38,903 nt of DNA from JAXDTI01 sp034090045 (GTDB taxonomy: Bacteria > Actinomycetota > Actinomycetes > Actinomycetales > Actinomycetaceae). Below, piece after piece: positions 1 to 8,906 of this stretch. Each line of letters begins with the position of its first letter. Position 1 is the stretch's first letter. The translations under genes and the position numbers were made by a program. Below the pieces are notes generated by a model. It worked only from the letters and a program-made list of their open reading frames with translations. It was not told the origin of the DNA and did no database searches. The stretch spans positions 1 to 38,903 of the forward strand of contig JAXDTI010000005.1 in assembly GCA_034090045.1 (NCBI GenBank). Reading direction: 5' to 3'.

Positions 1-13
1 TCTCCAAACAAAA
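1..13 (-). rRNA. rrs: 16S rRNA gene, first ~13 nt (partial)
   Basis: Read on the minus strand, the last bases of the window are TTTTGTTTGGAGA. This is how actinobacterial 16S rRNA genes begin just before the universal GTTTGATCCTGGCTCAG segment, which would lie outside the window. The call rests on this short match together with the promoter and the boxA-like leader directly upstream. Having tyrS immediately upstream of an rRNA operon is also seen in other actinobacteria. The rest of the gene is not in the window. Confidence 0.7.
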
Positions 14-230
14 ACCAAAAACAGCCCCCATCCAGAAAACAACCCCAACCAAAAAAGACAACCAAAAAAAGGTCACCCACAAAACAAACAAGCATAAAAA
101 CACTCGACACACTATCGAGACCCCAAACAACAAACACACAGAAGCCGGAGTAATGAAACCCCTGAACTCAAGGTGGTCTGTGAACTATCGAGAACCAGTT
201 CTGTGAACCCGCTCCCCGAAGCGCACGAGA
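14..230 (-). promoter_or_regulatory. rRNA operon leader with boxA-like antitermination element
   Basis: This stretch holds no gene. On the minus strand it is strikingly G/T-rich, as actinobacterial rRNA leaders are. Positions 101-135 read on the minus strand as GTTGTTTGGGGTCTCGATAG followed by TGTGTCGAG. This resembles the conserved leader element TTGTTTGAGAACTCAATAGT found before mycobacterial and corynebacterial 16S genes and thought to act in Nus-factor antitermination. The decamer TCTCGATAGT occurs twice (111-120 and 184-193). Positions 103-119 can fold as a small hairpin (CTCGA/TCGAG). The transcript would be about 215 nt long before mature 16S. Confidence 0.7.
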
Positions 231-236
231 AACCAT

Positions 237-264
237 TCTATAGAGAAGAAAGCGCCGGGGTCAA
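237..264 (-). promoter_or_regulatory. rRNA operon promoter (SigA-type)
   Basis: On the minus strand, TTGACC (259-264) and TATAGA (237-242) are separated by 16 bp. This is the closest match to the housekeeping consensus (TTGACA / TATAAT) that I found in the window, as expected for an rRNA promoter. Transcription would begin near position 230 and run left into the 16S gene. The -35 box overlaps the hairpin region after tyrS. Confidence 0.7.
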
Positions 265-281
265 ACCCGGAAAAATCCGGG
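256..281 (-). terminator. hairpins after tyrS, overlapping the rRNA -35 box
   Basis: Two overlapping inverted repeats follow tyrS: CCCGGA-AAAA-TCCGGG at 266-281, and CCGGG-N6-CCCGG at 256-270 (counting inner bases). They share the CCCGG segment, so only one can form at a time. No long U-run follows, so this is a weak or factor-assisted terminator at best. Its position between the tyrS stop and the rRNA promoter fits a role in limiting read-through. Confidence 0.4.
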
Positions 282-300
282 CGTTTCTCGGCGAAAAAGC

Positions 301-1566
301 CTATTTAGTAACACGCGAAACAGCGAGATTTCGCCGACCTCGACGAATCAAAACCAACCCGCCGGGCAGCAAATCAGTTTCGGTGATCACCTGATCAACT
401 CCTGAGACCTTCTCGTTATTGAGATAGGCTCCGCCGCTTTCCACGGTGCGGCGCGCAGCTTTTCGAGAACTCTCCAGACCGGTGTCCACCAGCAAATCCA
501 GAATAGTCGTAACCCCGGGAACCAGATCGGAGCTGGGCAGCTGTTCGGTGGCTTGCGCTAGCGTCTCACCCGAAACCGCACGCAGGTCTCCACCACCCCA
601 CAGGGCAGATGTCGCAGCCAACACCGCATCAGTTGCGGCATCACCATGAACAAAACGCGTAACATCCTCGGCCAAGGCCTTTTGCGCTGCCCGCAAATGT
701 GGCTGCTCAGCTGTGAGATGCTCCAAATGCTCAATGTCGGATCGGGAACGGAACGTAAAAACCTTTAAGAAACGAATAACGTCGGCATCCTCTGTGCTCA
801 ACCAGAACTGATAGAACGCGTAGGGGCTCATCATTTCCGGATCTAGCCAAATCGCGCCCCCCTCGGATTTACCAAACTTAGTGCCATCGGATTTCACCAT
901 GAGCGGCGTAGTCATAACGTGCACGGTATCCCCGGTGACCTTGCGAATCAGATCCATACCGCCCACGAGATTACCCCACTGATCGTTTCCGCCGGTCTCC
1001 AGGGTGCAGCCATACTCTCGGTGTAGCTGCAAATAGTCATAGGCCTGCAGAATCTGATAGCTGAACTCGGTATAGGAAATACCCTCCTCGGATTTCAGGC
1101 GTCGTGCGACAGTATCCTTTGCCAACATGGTTCCCATACGGAAGTGCTTACCCAAGTCACGAAGAAACTCGATAGCATCCAGTTGGCTCGTCCAATCCAG
1201 GTTGTTTACCATTCGAGCCGCATGGGGTCCATCGAAATCCAGAAAACGAGAAATCTGGTTTTGCAGTCGCTCAACCCAGCCCGCAACAGTCTCACGGGAG
1301 TTCAGGATGCGTTCACCCTTTTCTCTCGGGTCACCAATCAAACCGGTTGCGCCACCAACCAAGGCAATCGGGTTGTGACCGGCGAGCTGCAAATGCCGCA
1401 TCATAATCAGCTGTACCAGGTGCCCGTGATGGAGCGAGGGTGCGGTCGGATCGAAACCGCAATAAAAAGTCACCGGACCGGCAGCCAGGGCGGAACGAAT
1501 CTCGTCTAAACCGGAATCCTGGGCTATTAGTCCTCGCCAATGCAGCTCGTCAATAACATCAGACAA
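301..1566 (-). CDS. tyrS: tyrosyl-tRNA synthetase
   Basis: A 421-residue class I aminoacyl-tRNA synthetase that charges tRNA-Tyr with tyrosine in the cytoplasm; the length is normal for bacterial TyrRS. The ATP-binding HIGH motif appears as HHGH (residues 46-49) and the KMSKS motif as KFGKS (230-234). The last ~65 residues form the S4-like RNA-binding domain. The start is TTG, supported by AAGGAG six bases upstream; no better start is near. It is transcribed leftwards towards the rRNA operon and divergently from the UDP-glucose pyrophosphorylase gene. No T-box leader is visible in the 94-bp upstream gap. The identification is secure. Confidence 0.97.
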   Translation of the reverse strand: MSDVIDELHWRGLIAQDSGLDEIRSALAAGPVTFYCGFDPTAPSLHHGHLVQLIMMRHLQLAGHNPIALVGGATGLIGDPREKGERILNSRETVAGWVERLQNQISRFLDFDGPHAARMVNNLDWTSQLDAIEFLRDLGKHFRMGTMLAKDTVARRLKSEEGISYTEFSYQILQAYDYLQLHREYGCTLETGGNDQWGNLVGGMDLIRKVTGDTVHVMTTPLMVKSDGTKFGKSEGGAIWLDPEMMSPYAFYQFWLSTEDADVIRFLKVFTFRSRSDIEHLEHLTAEQPHLRAAQKALAEDVTRFVHGDAATDAVLAATSALWGGGDLRAVSGETLAQATEQLPSSDLVPGVTTILDLLVDTGLESSRKAARRTVESGGAYLNNEKVSGVDQVITETDLLPGGLVLIRRGRRNLAVSRVTK

Positions 1567-1660
1567 CGCAAACTCCTTAAAAGTGTGTGCTTTAACTCTA
1601 CAGCGTATCCACCCCGCAGAAACAGCACACCGCGCGTCTCAGAGACGATAGCCTGGAAGC

Positions 1661-3031
1661 ATGAGCGAAAAAGGTTTATTGGCGTCACAGGAGAAGATGC
1701 GAACCGCTAATGTATCCGAAACGGCGGTTAAAGTCTTCACACACTACTATCATCAGCTTGAAGCCGGCGTTACAGGAATGATTCCCGAGGAGACCATTGA
1801 GCCGCTGCTGGAGGTACCGCAGCTGGCAGACCAACAGGTCAGTGAGGAAACAGCGAAAGCAGCGTTAGGGAAAACCGCCTTTATCAAACTAAATGGCGGA
1901 CTGGGCACATCCATGGGGATGACAAAGGCGAAATCGCTGCTGAAAGTGCGGGGCGAGGACACCTTCCTGGATCTGATATGCAAACAGATCAGGTCGGCAC
2001 GCGCAGAGACCGGTGCACAGATACCGCTAATCTTTATGAACTCTTTTAATACCGAGACCGACACCCTGGAAGCCTTGAAAGCCCACCCCGATATCGAGAT
2101 TCCGTCTCTGCCGCTGTCGTTCCTGCAAAACCAGGAGCCGAAACTTACCGCCGACACTCTCGAACCGGTAAGTTACCCCGAAAACCCGGCGCTGGAATGG
2201 TGCCCGCCAGGACACGGCGACATATATACGGCTCTGCTCGCATCCGGGATTTTACAGGCACTGCTGGAATCGGGATACCGATACATGATGACATCAAACT
2301 CCGACAATCTGGGTGCCACACCGGATGCCCGGATAGCCGGATGGTTTGCAACCTCCGGACTGCCCTATGCCGCAGAGCTGTGCGTCCGCACAATAAACGA
2401 CCGAAAGGGGGGGCACCTGGCGATACGAAAAACAGATGGGCAACTGATTTTGCGCGACACCGCACAGACCCCGCCTGAACAGATGGAATACTTTACTGAC
2501 GAGCATCGACACCCGTTTTTCCACACCAATAATCTCTGGTTCGACCTGCAGGTGCTCTATGACACCTTGGTTGCCAAAGATGCGGTGCTGGGGCTGCCGC
2601 TGATAGCGAACGAAAAAACGGTTGACCCGAAAGATTCCAGCACCGAAAAGGTCATACAGATGGAAACCTCGATGGGGTCGGCGATAGCGTCTTTCCCCGG
2701 TGCGGGAGCCATAGCCGTTGAACGTTCCCGATTCCTGCCCGTGAAAACCACAAACGAGCTGCTGCTGGTTCGTTCTGACCTGTATGAGCTTCACGATAAC
2801 GGACACTTGGAACCAGTCGCCCCGAAAACGCCAGAAATCAAGCTCAGCAGCGAACACTATAAAAAGATCACTGATTTTGAGGCACGTTTCCCGGAAGGAA
2901 TCCCCTCGCTGCGTCAAGTGGAGTCTTTGAACATCGAAGGAGACTGGACACTGTCGAAAACTGCCGAGTTGCGCGGCGCCGTAACCCTGCCGAAAACTGA
3001 TGGCGCGAAACGCTACCCGCAGGATGCTTGA
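1661..3031 (+). CDS. UTP--glucose-1-phosphate uridylyltransferase, eukaryote-like UDPGP family
   Basis: A 456-residue nucleotidyltransferase that makes UDP-glucose from UTP and glucose-1-phosphate for glycogen, glycan and envelope synthesis. The family signature LNGGLGTSMG lies at residues 77-86, and Lys-rich substrate-binding segments follow. This is the UDPGP (UGP2/UAP) family found in eukaryotes and in bifidobacteria/actinomycetes, not the shorter GalU family. The ATG at 1661 lies six bases after TAGCCT, which suggests a leaderless mRNA; GGAAG is too close to serve as a ribosome site. An alternative ATG at 1697 has AGGAG only 3 bases upstream. UDP-N-acetylglucosamine as substrate cannot be excluded from sequence alone. 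Confidence 0.85.
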   Translation: MSEKGLLASQEKMRTANVSETAVKVFTHYYHQLEAGVTGMIPEETIEPLLEVPQLADQQVSEETAKAALGKTAFIKLNGGLGTSMGMTKAKSLLKVRGEDTFLDLICKQIRSARAETGAQIPLIFMNSFNTETDTLEALKAHPDIEIPSLPLSFLQNQEPKLTADTLEPVSYPENPALEWCPPGHGDIYTALLASGILQALLESGYRYMMTSNSDNLGATPDARIAGWFATSGLPYAAELCVRTINDRKGGHLAIRKTDGQLILRDTAQTPPEQMEYFTDEHRHPFFHTNNLWFDLQVLYDTLVAKDAVLGLPLIANEKTVDPKDSSTEKVIQMETSMGSAIASFPGAGAIAVERSRFLPVKTTNELLLVRSDLYELHDNGHLEPVAPKTPEIKLSSEHYKKITDFEARFPEGIPSLRQVESLNIEGDWTLSKTAELRGAVTLPKTDGAKRYPQDA

Positions 3032-3039
3032 AATACCTG

Positions 3040-3059
3040 TTTCGGGAAGTTTCGGGAAG
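3040..3059. repeat. tandem 10-bp repeat in a convergent gap
   Basis: TTTCGGGAAG occurs twice in tandem between the convergent ends of the UDPGP gene and ilvE. The 61-bp gap has no convincing terminator stem with a U-run. The repeat is short and may be a chance duplication. Confidence 0.5.
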
Positions 3060-3092
3060 CGTTACTCTGCTGGTGTGCTGGCAGGAGGCGAA

Positions 3093-4238
3093 TCAGAGCA
3101 GTCGATACATCCAGTTATAGGGGTCAGGCACCCGACCGAATTGAATACCGGTTAAGGTGTCGTGAACCCAGGTGGTGACCGGGCCGGCGGGCAGCTCAAC
3201 AGTGAAATCGTCCCCACCGAACTTGCCGATTGGGGCAACCACCGCGGCCGTGCCGCAGGCAAAGAACTCCGTGTATTTACCGGACTTAATGCCATCTACC
3301 AGCTCATCCAGAACAATGCGGGTTTGGATAACCTCATGTCCGTTATCTCCGAGAAGACGAATAATTGAAGAACGGGTGCCGCCCTCCAAAATCGTGCCAT
3401 CCTCCAGTGTCGGAGTGAGCACCGAGCCGTCATCAGCCACCACAAACACGTTCATACCCCCGAGCTCTTCAAGCGTCGTGTAATCGGTGTTCAGGAAGCA
3501 AACCTGCTGGTAGCCCTTATCGTAGGCCAGCTCTTGCGCCCTGAGCGAGGCGGCATAGTTGCCGCCGGTCTTGGCACTTCCGGTTCCGCCCACACCCGCA
3601 CGATGATGCTCTTTTGTTACCCAGATGGAGACCGGCTGGAAACCGTTATCGAAATACGGTCCGGAGGGAGAACCGATAACCGAATAGGTCACCTTTAAGG
3701 ACGGGCGCACCCCGAGGAAATTCTCGGAGGCAAACATGAAAGGCCGCATATAGAGAGTTTGTCCGTCCTGACTGGGAACCCAGCGAGCATCGGCGCGTAC
3801 ATAGTCAACCAAAGATGCCAAGAAATCCTCTTCCGGCAGTTCAGGTAGCGCCAACATCCGAGCCGAGTGATTCAGTCGGGCAGCGTTAAAGCGCGGACGG
3901 AAAGTCCATATCGAACCGTCAGACCAGCGATATGCCTTTATTCCCTCGAAAACTTCCTGACCGTAGTGAAGCACAGAATCGGCCGGATCCATCGGGAAAG
4001 GACCGTAGGGACGAACTTCCTTACTCACCCAGCCGCCATCGTGTCTCCACTCGGCTAGCGCCATGTGGTCAGTGAAATAGTCACCGAAACCGGGGTTCGC
4101 GAGCACCTCATCGAGATGTTCCTGGCTCGCCGGGTTCGTGTTGGAAATTAGGTGGAATGTGCCCGCCAGCTCATCTGCTGGGGGTATAGGTTTGTCAGCT
4201 GCCTGCTCCAAGGCGGTTGGAGTGTAAATCGGTGACAT
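3093..4238 (-). CDS. ilvE: branched-chain amino-acid aminotransferase
   Basis: A 381-residue PLP enzyme of fold type IV that performs the last step of Ile, Leu and Val synthesis (2-oxoacid plus glutamate). The PLP-binding lysine is K223 within GGTGSAKTGGNYAAS. The RPFMFASE segment and the C-terminal GGTRSSIIRL phosphate-binding segment are also typical. The start is ATG with AAAGG seven bases upstream. It follows leuB on the same strand after 53 bp, so the two are probably one unit. It converges with the UDP-glucose pyrophosphorylase gene. Confidence 0.95.
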   Translation of the reverse strand: MSPIYTPTALEQAADKPIPPADELAGTFHLISNTNPASQEHLDEVLANPGFGDYFTDHMALAEWRHDGGWVSKEVRPYGPFPMDPADSVLHYGQEVFEGIKAYRWSDGSIWTFRPRFNAARLNHSARMLALPELPEEDFLASLVDYVRADARWVPSQDGQTLYMRPFMFASENFLGVRPSLKVTYSVIGSPSGPYFDNGFQPVSIWVTKEHHRAGVGGTGSAKTGGNYAASLRAQELAYDKGYQQVCFLNTDYTTLEELGGMNVFVVADDGSVLTPTLEDGTILEGGTRSSIIRLLGDNGHEVIQTRIVLDELVDGIKSGKYTEFFACGTAAVVAPIGKFGGDDFTVELPAGPVTTWVHDTLTGIQFGRVPDPYNWMYRLL

Positions 4239-4291
4239 TTGTTACCTTTCGAGATCGGTTCTTTGAGGATTCTTTCGACTATATCGCTGTT

Positions 4292-5320
4292 TCAGACGCG
4301 AGCAGCTATGGCATCGCCAATCTCGCAAGTGGAACGACCAGCCAGGGCTGTATCAGCAGCTCTGGCTTCCATATCTGCCTGTACAGCAGCACGAACCCGT
4401 GCAGCCTCTGCCCCTAAATCCATGTGGTCAAGGAGCAGCGCCAAAGAAAGAATGGTTGCCACCGGGTCAGCTCGCCCAGTCCCGGCAATATCAGGAGCCG
4501 ATCCGTGAACCGGCTCGAACATTGACGGGAACACCTTTTCCGGGTTGATGCACGCGGAGGCCGCTAAACCGATACCGCCGGTGATGGCACCCGCCTCGTC
4601 GGTAATGATGTCGCCGAAGAGGTTATCGGTGACAATAACGTCAAAGAACTGCGGGTCAGTCACAAGTTTGATGGTAGCCGCGTCCACGTGGAGGTAATCT
4701 AGGTTCACTTCCGGATATTTCTCGGCACTTGCCTCGACAATACGTCGCCACAGGCTGCCGGCAAAGACCAAAACATTGTGTTTATGCACATAGGTCAGGT
4801 GCCTATCGCGTTTCATCGCCAGCTCGAAAGCATAATCCACGACTCTTTGCACCCCGTGTGCGGTGTTAATACTGACCTCGGTGGCAATCTCAGCTTCGGT
4901 GCCGCCACGCACCGTACCGCCGTTACCCACATAGAGCCCCTCGGTTCCTTCACGAACCACCACAAAGTCGGTGCCTTCCGGATGTTTCAACGGCGAATCG
5001 GTACCCGGATAGTAGATGGCCGGACGCAGATTAACATACTGGTCAAAAGCGAAACGCATTTTAAGCAGGAAACCGCGCTCCAAGATTCCGGAAGTAACTG
5101 AAGGGTCGCCGATGGCTCCCAACATTATTGCGTCATGTTGAGCCAGCTGATCCAGATCCGCGTCGGTCAGCACCTCGCCGGTTCGATGGTAGCGGCGAGC
5201 ACCGAAATCAAACTCGTTGAGTTCGAGCCCGGTCTCCCCGTGAACCTGTTTCAATACTTTCACTGCCTCGGCCACCACCTCGGTGCCGATACCGTCTCCG
5301 GGAACCAATGCTATCTTCAT
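4292..5320 (-). CDS. leuB: 3-isopropylmalate dehydrogenase
   Basis: A 342-residue NAD-dependent oxidative decarboxylase of leucine synthesis, in the short actinobacterial form. Residues 8-12 (GDGIG) form the N-terminal nucleotide/substrate segment. The arginines in LKMRFAFDQYVNLRP (87-100) bind substrate, and TDNLFGDIITDEAG (231-244) carries the metal-binding aspartates. Homoisocitrate or tartrate dehydrogenase is less likely beside ilvBNC and ilvE. There is no Shine-Dalgarno; TAGAGT lies exactly six bases before the ATG, so the mRNA may be leaderless with its own promoter just after the ilvC terminator. Confidence 0.93.
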   Translation of the reverse strand: MKIALVPGDGIGTEVVAEAVKVLKQVHGETGLELNEFDFGARRYHRTGEVLTDADLDQLAQHDAIMLGAIGDPSVTSGILERGFLLKMRFAFDQYVNLRPAIYYPGTDSPLKHPEGTDFVVVREGTEGLYVGNGGTVRGGTEAEIATEVSINTAHGVQRVVDYAFELAMKRDRHLTYVHKHNVLVFAGSLWRRIVEASAEKYPEVNLDYLHVDAATIKLVTDPQFFDVIVTDNLFGDIITDEAGAITGGIGLAASACINPEKVFPSMFEPVHGSAPDIAGTGRADPVATILSLALLLDHMDLGAEAARVRAAVQADMEARAADTALAGRSTCEIGDAIAARV

Positions 5321-5396
5321 GTTTCTACTCTAGGTGCGTTAACTGGATTTCGGCACTGCGGTTCGCACTTTGAACATTCAAGGCGCTAAAGGATCT

Positions 5397-5436
5397 CAAA
5401 ACAAAACCGCCGGAGGGGCGGTTTACCCTCCGGCGG
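5397..5436 (-). terminator. Rho-independent terminator of ilvBNC
   Basis: A perfect 11-bp inverted repeat, CCGCCGGAGGG (5407-5417) and CCCTCCGGCGG (5426-5436), has an 8-base loop. On the minus strand it is followed by TTTTGTTTTG. This is a textbook intrinsic terminator 22 bp after the ilvC stop. It separates ilvBNC from leuB-ilvE, which then needs its own promoter. Confidence 0.93.
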
Positions 5437-5457
5437 CCTTGAAATCGATACGTGCTA

Positions 5458-6483
5458 TCAGCGAGCGGCGTGACCTTCCTGATAGTCAGCATCCACCTGC
5501 TGCCATCCGAACTTGCTGCGCAGCTCGGCACCGACCTTTTCGATCTGGTGATTCTCGTGTGCGGCACGCAGATTCTGGAATTCGGGGGCACCGGCAGCCT
5601 GGTCATCCATGAAGCGCTTCGCAAACGCACCGGACTGGATGTCAGCAAGCACCCCTTTCATGTGTTCTTTCACATCCGGAGTGATTACGCGAGGACCGGA
5701 AACATAGTCACCGTACTCGGCGGTATCCGAAATCGACCAGCGCATCTTTGACAAGCCACCCTCGTTAATCAGATCAACAATGAGTTTCATCTCGTGACAA
5801 ACCTCAAAGTAGGCGATTTCCGGCTGATATCCTGCCTCAACCAATGTCTCGAAACCGTATTCGATTAGTTGACCAATACCGCCACAAAGCACATCCTGCT
5901 CACCGAAAAGATCGGTTTCAGTTTCCTCGGTGAAGGTCGTCTTGATTACTCCGGCACGGGTACCGCCGATGCCTTTCGCGTAGGACATTGTTAGCGCCCA
6001 GGCGTTACCGGAGGCATCCTGTTCGACCGCGATTACGTTCGGAACCCCTCGCCCCTCCTCGAATTGGCGACGAACCGTGTGGCCGGGACCTTTCGGAGCC
6101 ACCATACACACGTCGTGACCTGGACCGGGCTGGATATAACCAAAACGGATATTGAAACCGTGGGCGAAGAATATCGCGGCATCGTCTTTCATGTTCGGGG
6201 CAATCTGTTCGTTATAGAGTGCGGCCTGAACCTGGTCAGGAGCCAAAATCATGATCACGTCAGCCTCTTTGACGGCTTGAGGGATATCCAGAACGGTGAG
6301 TCCCTGTTCTTGAGCTTTCGCTACCGAACGTGAACCTGGACGCAAACCGACAACAACATCGACACCAGAATCGCGCAGGTTCAGGGCATGGGCATGACCC
6401 TGGGAGCCATAGCCGATGACGGCCACTTTCTTGTTTTGGATGATCGACAAATCAGCGTCGTCATCATAATAAATCTCTGCCAT
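5458..6483 (-). CDS. ilvC: ketol-acid reductoisomerase (class I)
   Basis: A 341-residue NADPH-dependent enzyme that converts acetolactate or acetohydroxybutyrate to the dihydroxy acid, the second common step of Val/Ile synthesis. The Rossmann motif GYGSQG is at residues 24-29. The C-terminal knotted domain includes the metal-binding FGEQDVLCGG and EVCHEMKLIVDL segments. The length fits the short class I form. The ATG at 6483 follows AAGGAAA and lies five bases after the ilvN stop. An upstream AAAGGAG is part of the last ilvN codons, which suggests translational coupling. An 11-bp terminator follows. Confidence 0.97.
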   Translation of the reverse strand: MAEIYYDDDADLSIIQNKKVAVIGYGSQGHAHALNLRDSGVDVVVGLRPGSRSVAKAQEQGLTVLDIPQAVKEADVIMILAPDQVQAALYNEQIAPNMKDDAAIFFAHGFNIRFGYIQPGPGHDVCMVAPKGPGHTVRRQFEEGRGVPNVIAVEQDASGNAWALTMSYAKGIGGTRAGVIKTTFTEETETDLFGEQDVLCGGIGQLIEYGFETLVEAGYQPEIAYFEVCHEMKLIVDLINEGGLSKMRWSISDTAEYGDYVSGPRVITPDVKEHMKGVLADIQSGAFAKRFMDDQAAGAPEFQNLRAAHENHQIEKVGAELRSKFGWQQVDADYQEGHAAR

Positions 6484-6488
6484 TTTCC

Positions 6489-6998
6489 TTATTTCTCCTT
6501 TAATTGATCGGTTATCGAATGGGTTCCACGCCCGATGGCGACCGAGCCCGACTGGACTATTTCAGCGATACCGTAGGGTTCCAGGGAACGCAATAGCGCA
6601 GCCAGTTTGCCCTCCGAACCTACCGCCTCAACAACCAACGATTCGGGATGCACATCGACGACCCGCACCCTGAACAGCTGGACAATCTGCATTACGGCGG
6701 TTCGGCTCTTATCGCCGACCCGCACCTTTACCAGCATCAACTGGCGTTCAACACCATTATCGGAATCAATCTCGACAACTTTTAACACCTCAATGAGCTT
6801 GTTGAGCTGTTTAATTATTTGTTCTAGGGGGGCCTGTTCAGCATCGGTTACGATTGTGATTCGTGAAACCTCGGGGTTCTCTGTCTCCCCCACCGCGAGC
6901 GAATGGATGTTGAATGAGCGCCGTGAAAACAGTGCGGCAACCCTCATCAAAACGCCCGGTTTGTTCTGCACCAGGACAGATAAAGTATGTGAATTCAT
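6489..6998 (-). CDS. ilvN: acetolactate synthase small (regulatory) subunit
   Basis: A 169-residue regulatory subunit that binds the IlvB catalytic subunit and confers valine feedback inhibition. An ACT domain spans roughly residues 4-77 (NKPGVLMRVAALFSRRSFNI is the ligand-binding start), followed by the ALS_ss_C domain. The start is three bases after the ilvB stop. Its ribosome site (GAGGAG) is made from the last ilvB codons (Glu-Glu-stop), so translation of the two subunits is likely coupled to keep stoichiometry. Confidence 0.96.
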   Translation of the reverse strand: MNSHTLSVLVQNKPGVLMRVAALFSRRSFNIHSLAVGETENPEVSRITIVTDAEQAPLEQIIKQLNKLIEVLKVVEIDSDNGVERQLMLVKVRVGDKSRTAVMQIVQLFRVRVVDVHPESLVVEAVGSEGKLAALLRSLEPYGIAEIVQSGSVAIGRGTHSITDQLKEK

Positions 6999-7001
6999 TT
7001 T

Positions 7002-8792
7002 TTACTCCTCACCCCAAACCGGCGCGAGATCGCGCGCATAGATAATGTCATCATTCGAGGCTCCGGCAGGAACCATCGGCCACACCTGGGCTTCCTGGGC
7101 GACAATGAACTCGACCACAACCGGTCGGTCGTTTATCTCCATTGCCTGACGGATCGCCTCGTCAACTGCTTCGGCGTTTTCAACTCGGATGGCGGCACAA
7201 CCGTATGCCTCGGCGAGTTTCATAAAATCCGGGATGTAGCCGCTGTCGGTAAACAGGTCGGTGTTGGAATAGCGCTGATTGTAAAACAGTGTCTGCCACT
7301 GGTGAACCATGCCGAGCACCCCGTTGTTGATGAGCGCTACCTTTATAGGGATATTGTTTACTCTGCAGGTGGCGAGTTCCTGGTTCGTCATCTGGAAAGA
7401 TCCGTCACCATCGATTGCCCACACCACCCTGTCTGGGTTTGCGACTTTCGCGCCCATAGCTTCTGGAATCGCAACCCCCATAGTGCCGAGACCACCGGAA
7501 GTTATGAAGTGCCTGGGATGTTCAGTTTCAATAAACTGGGCTGCCCACATCTGGTGCTGACCGACACCGGTCGTGTAGATAGCGTCAGGTCCAACAATTT
7601 CGGAGAGCCTCTCAATCACATATTGGGGTTGCAGCTCGCCGCCACCCATCGGGTCGGGATCGTATGCCAGCGGGAAACGCTGTTTCAGGTCATTTAGGAA
7701 TGCATACCATTCGCTGTAGTCACGTTCACCGTCTTTTTCGACACGGGCACGCAGCATAGGTAACCATTTTTTCAAGGTTACTTTCACGTCCCCGACAATC
7801 GGGACATCTGCGATACGGTTCTTCGATATTTCTGCCGGGTCAATGTCGATGTGAATGACTTTCGCTTCCGGAGCGAAACTCGACAAATCTCCGGTAACTC
7901 GGTCATCGAAACGAGCACCGATCGCGATAAGTAAATCAGATTTTTGCATGGCGCCAACCGCCGGAACTGTACCGTGCATCCCGGGCATCCCCATGTTGCG
8001 CGGGTCGGAATCCGGGAAAGCCCCCAGGGCGTTCAAGGTGGTGACAACCGGTATGTTCGTGACATCGACCAGTTCGGTGAGTTCCGGAGCGGCACCGGCA
8101 CGCAAAACACCGCCTCCGGCATAGATAACCGGTTTGTGTGCCGCCATCACTACCTCGGTCGCGGTTTTGAGCTGCTTGCCGTTGGGTTTAACTGTCGGTT
8201 TATACCCAGGCAGGGTGATATGCACCGGCCAGCGGAAATCCATTTCTGCGTTTTGGGCGCTCTTTGTGATATCCACCAGTACCGGGCCGGGTCGCCCGGT
8301 ACTCGCAATCGAGTAGGCCGAAGCGATAGCTGCCGGAATATCATTGGGATCGGTCACCAAAAAATTGTGTTTGGTTAGTGGCATAGAGGCACCAACGGCG
8401 TCTGTTTCCTGGAAAGCGTCAGTACCGATAGCTTCCACGCCGACCTGCCCGGTGATACACAGTAGCGGCACCGAATCCATATTCGCGTCAGCCAACGCGG
8501 TCATCAGGTTCGTGGCACCCGGACCGGAGGTTACTATTGCGACACCGACTTTCCCGGAGGATAGCGCATAGCCTTCGGCGGCGTGCCCGGCACCCTGCTC
8601 ATGTCTGACGAGTATCTGCCGGATAGGCGAATCCATCAGCGGGTCGAAAGTTGGCAGGATCGCTCCTCCCGGGATTCCGAACACATCGGTAACTCCGAGC
8701 AATTCGAGCGTTTTGACTATTGCCTGAGCTCCGGTTATTTTCTCGCCAGCGCGTCGGAAATCCGGTGATTCCGGTGTGCGTGTCTTGCCCAA
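7002..8792 (-). CDS. ilvB: acetolactate synthase large (catalytic) subunit
   Basis: A 596-residue thiamine-diphosphate enzyme that condenses two pyruvates, or pyruvate with 2-oxobutyrate. The catalytic glutamate is E65 in RHEQGAGHAAEGYA. The ThDP/Mg motif begins GDGSF at 462-466 and ends with NN about 27 residues later. The FAD-binding middle domain and the hinge are present, as in anabolic AHAS. The start is TTG, with AAGGAG six bases upstream; no ATG fits the family start better. It is the first structural gene of ilvBNC and is controlled by the leader peptide and attenuator upstream. Confidence 0.96.
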   Translation of the reverse strand: MGKTRTPESPDFRRAGEKITGAQAIVKTLELLGVTDVFGIPGGAILPTFDPLMDSPIRQILVRHEQGAGHAAEGYALSSGKVGVAIVTSGPGATNLMTALADANMDSVPLLCITGQVGVEAIGTDAFQETDAVGASMPLTKHNFLVTDPNDIPAAIASAYSIASTGRPGPVLVDITKSAQNAEMDFRWPVHITLPGYKPTVKPNGKQLKTATEVVMAAHKPVIYAGGGVLRAGAAPELTELVDVTNIPVVTTLNALGAFPDSDPRNMGMPGMHGTVPAVGAMQKSDLLIAIGARFDDRVTGDLSSFAPEAKVIHIDIDPAEISKNRIADVPIVGDVKVTLKKWLPMLRARVEKDGERDYSEWYAFLNDLKQRFPLAYDPDPMGGGELQPQYVIERLSEIVGPDAIYTTGVGQHQMWAAQFIETEHPRHFITSGGLGTMGVAIPEAMGAKVANPDRVVWAIDGDGSFQMTNQELATCRVNNIPIKVALINNGVLGMVHQWQTLFYNQRYSNTDLFTDSGYIPDFMKLAEAYGCAAIRVENAEAVDEAIRQAMEINDRPVVVEFIVAQEAQVWPMVPAGASNDDIIYARDLAPVWGEE

Positions 8793-8859
8793 TTCCGTCT
8801 CCTTTTCCTCTCCGATATCAAGTTATTTATCTTCACCCGGGTTTTCACAAATACGGGCA

Positions 8860-8888
8860 AACAAAAAGCCCCGAGATGAACTCGGGGC
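8860..8888 (-). terminator. attenuator terminator of ilvBNC
   Basis: A perfect 8-bp stem, GCCCCGAG (8868-8875) with CTCGGGGC (8881-8888), has a 5-base loop and is followed on the minus strand by TTTTTGT. It lies 68 bp before the ilvB start and 18 bp after the leader-peptide stop, so it acts inside the ilvB transcript. Its 5' arm can instead pair with CGGGGC at 8922-8927 (codons 18-20 of the leader peptide), a possible antiterminator. Confidence 0.85.
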
Positions 8889-8906
8889 CGGGTCTCACAA
8901 GTCCTG

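Noticed and set aside
173..394. 73-codon open frame on the plus strand
   Set aside because: It crosses the rRNA promoter and the 3' end of tyrS on the opposite strand; composition and context fit the rRNA leader region and not a gene.
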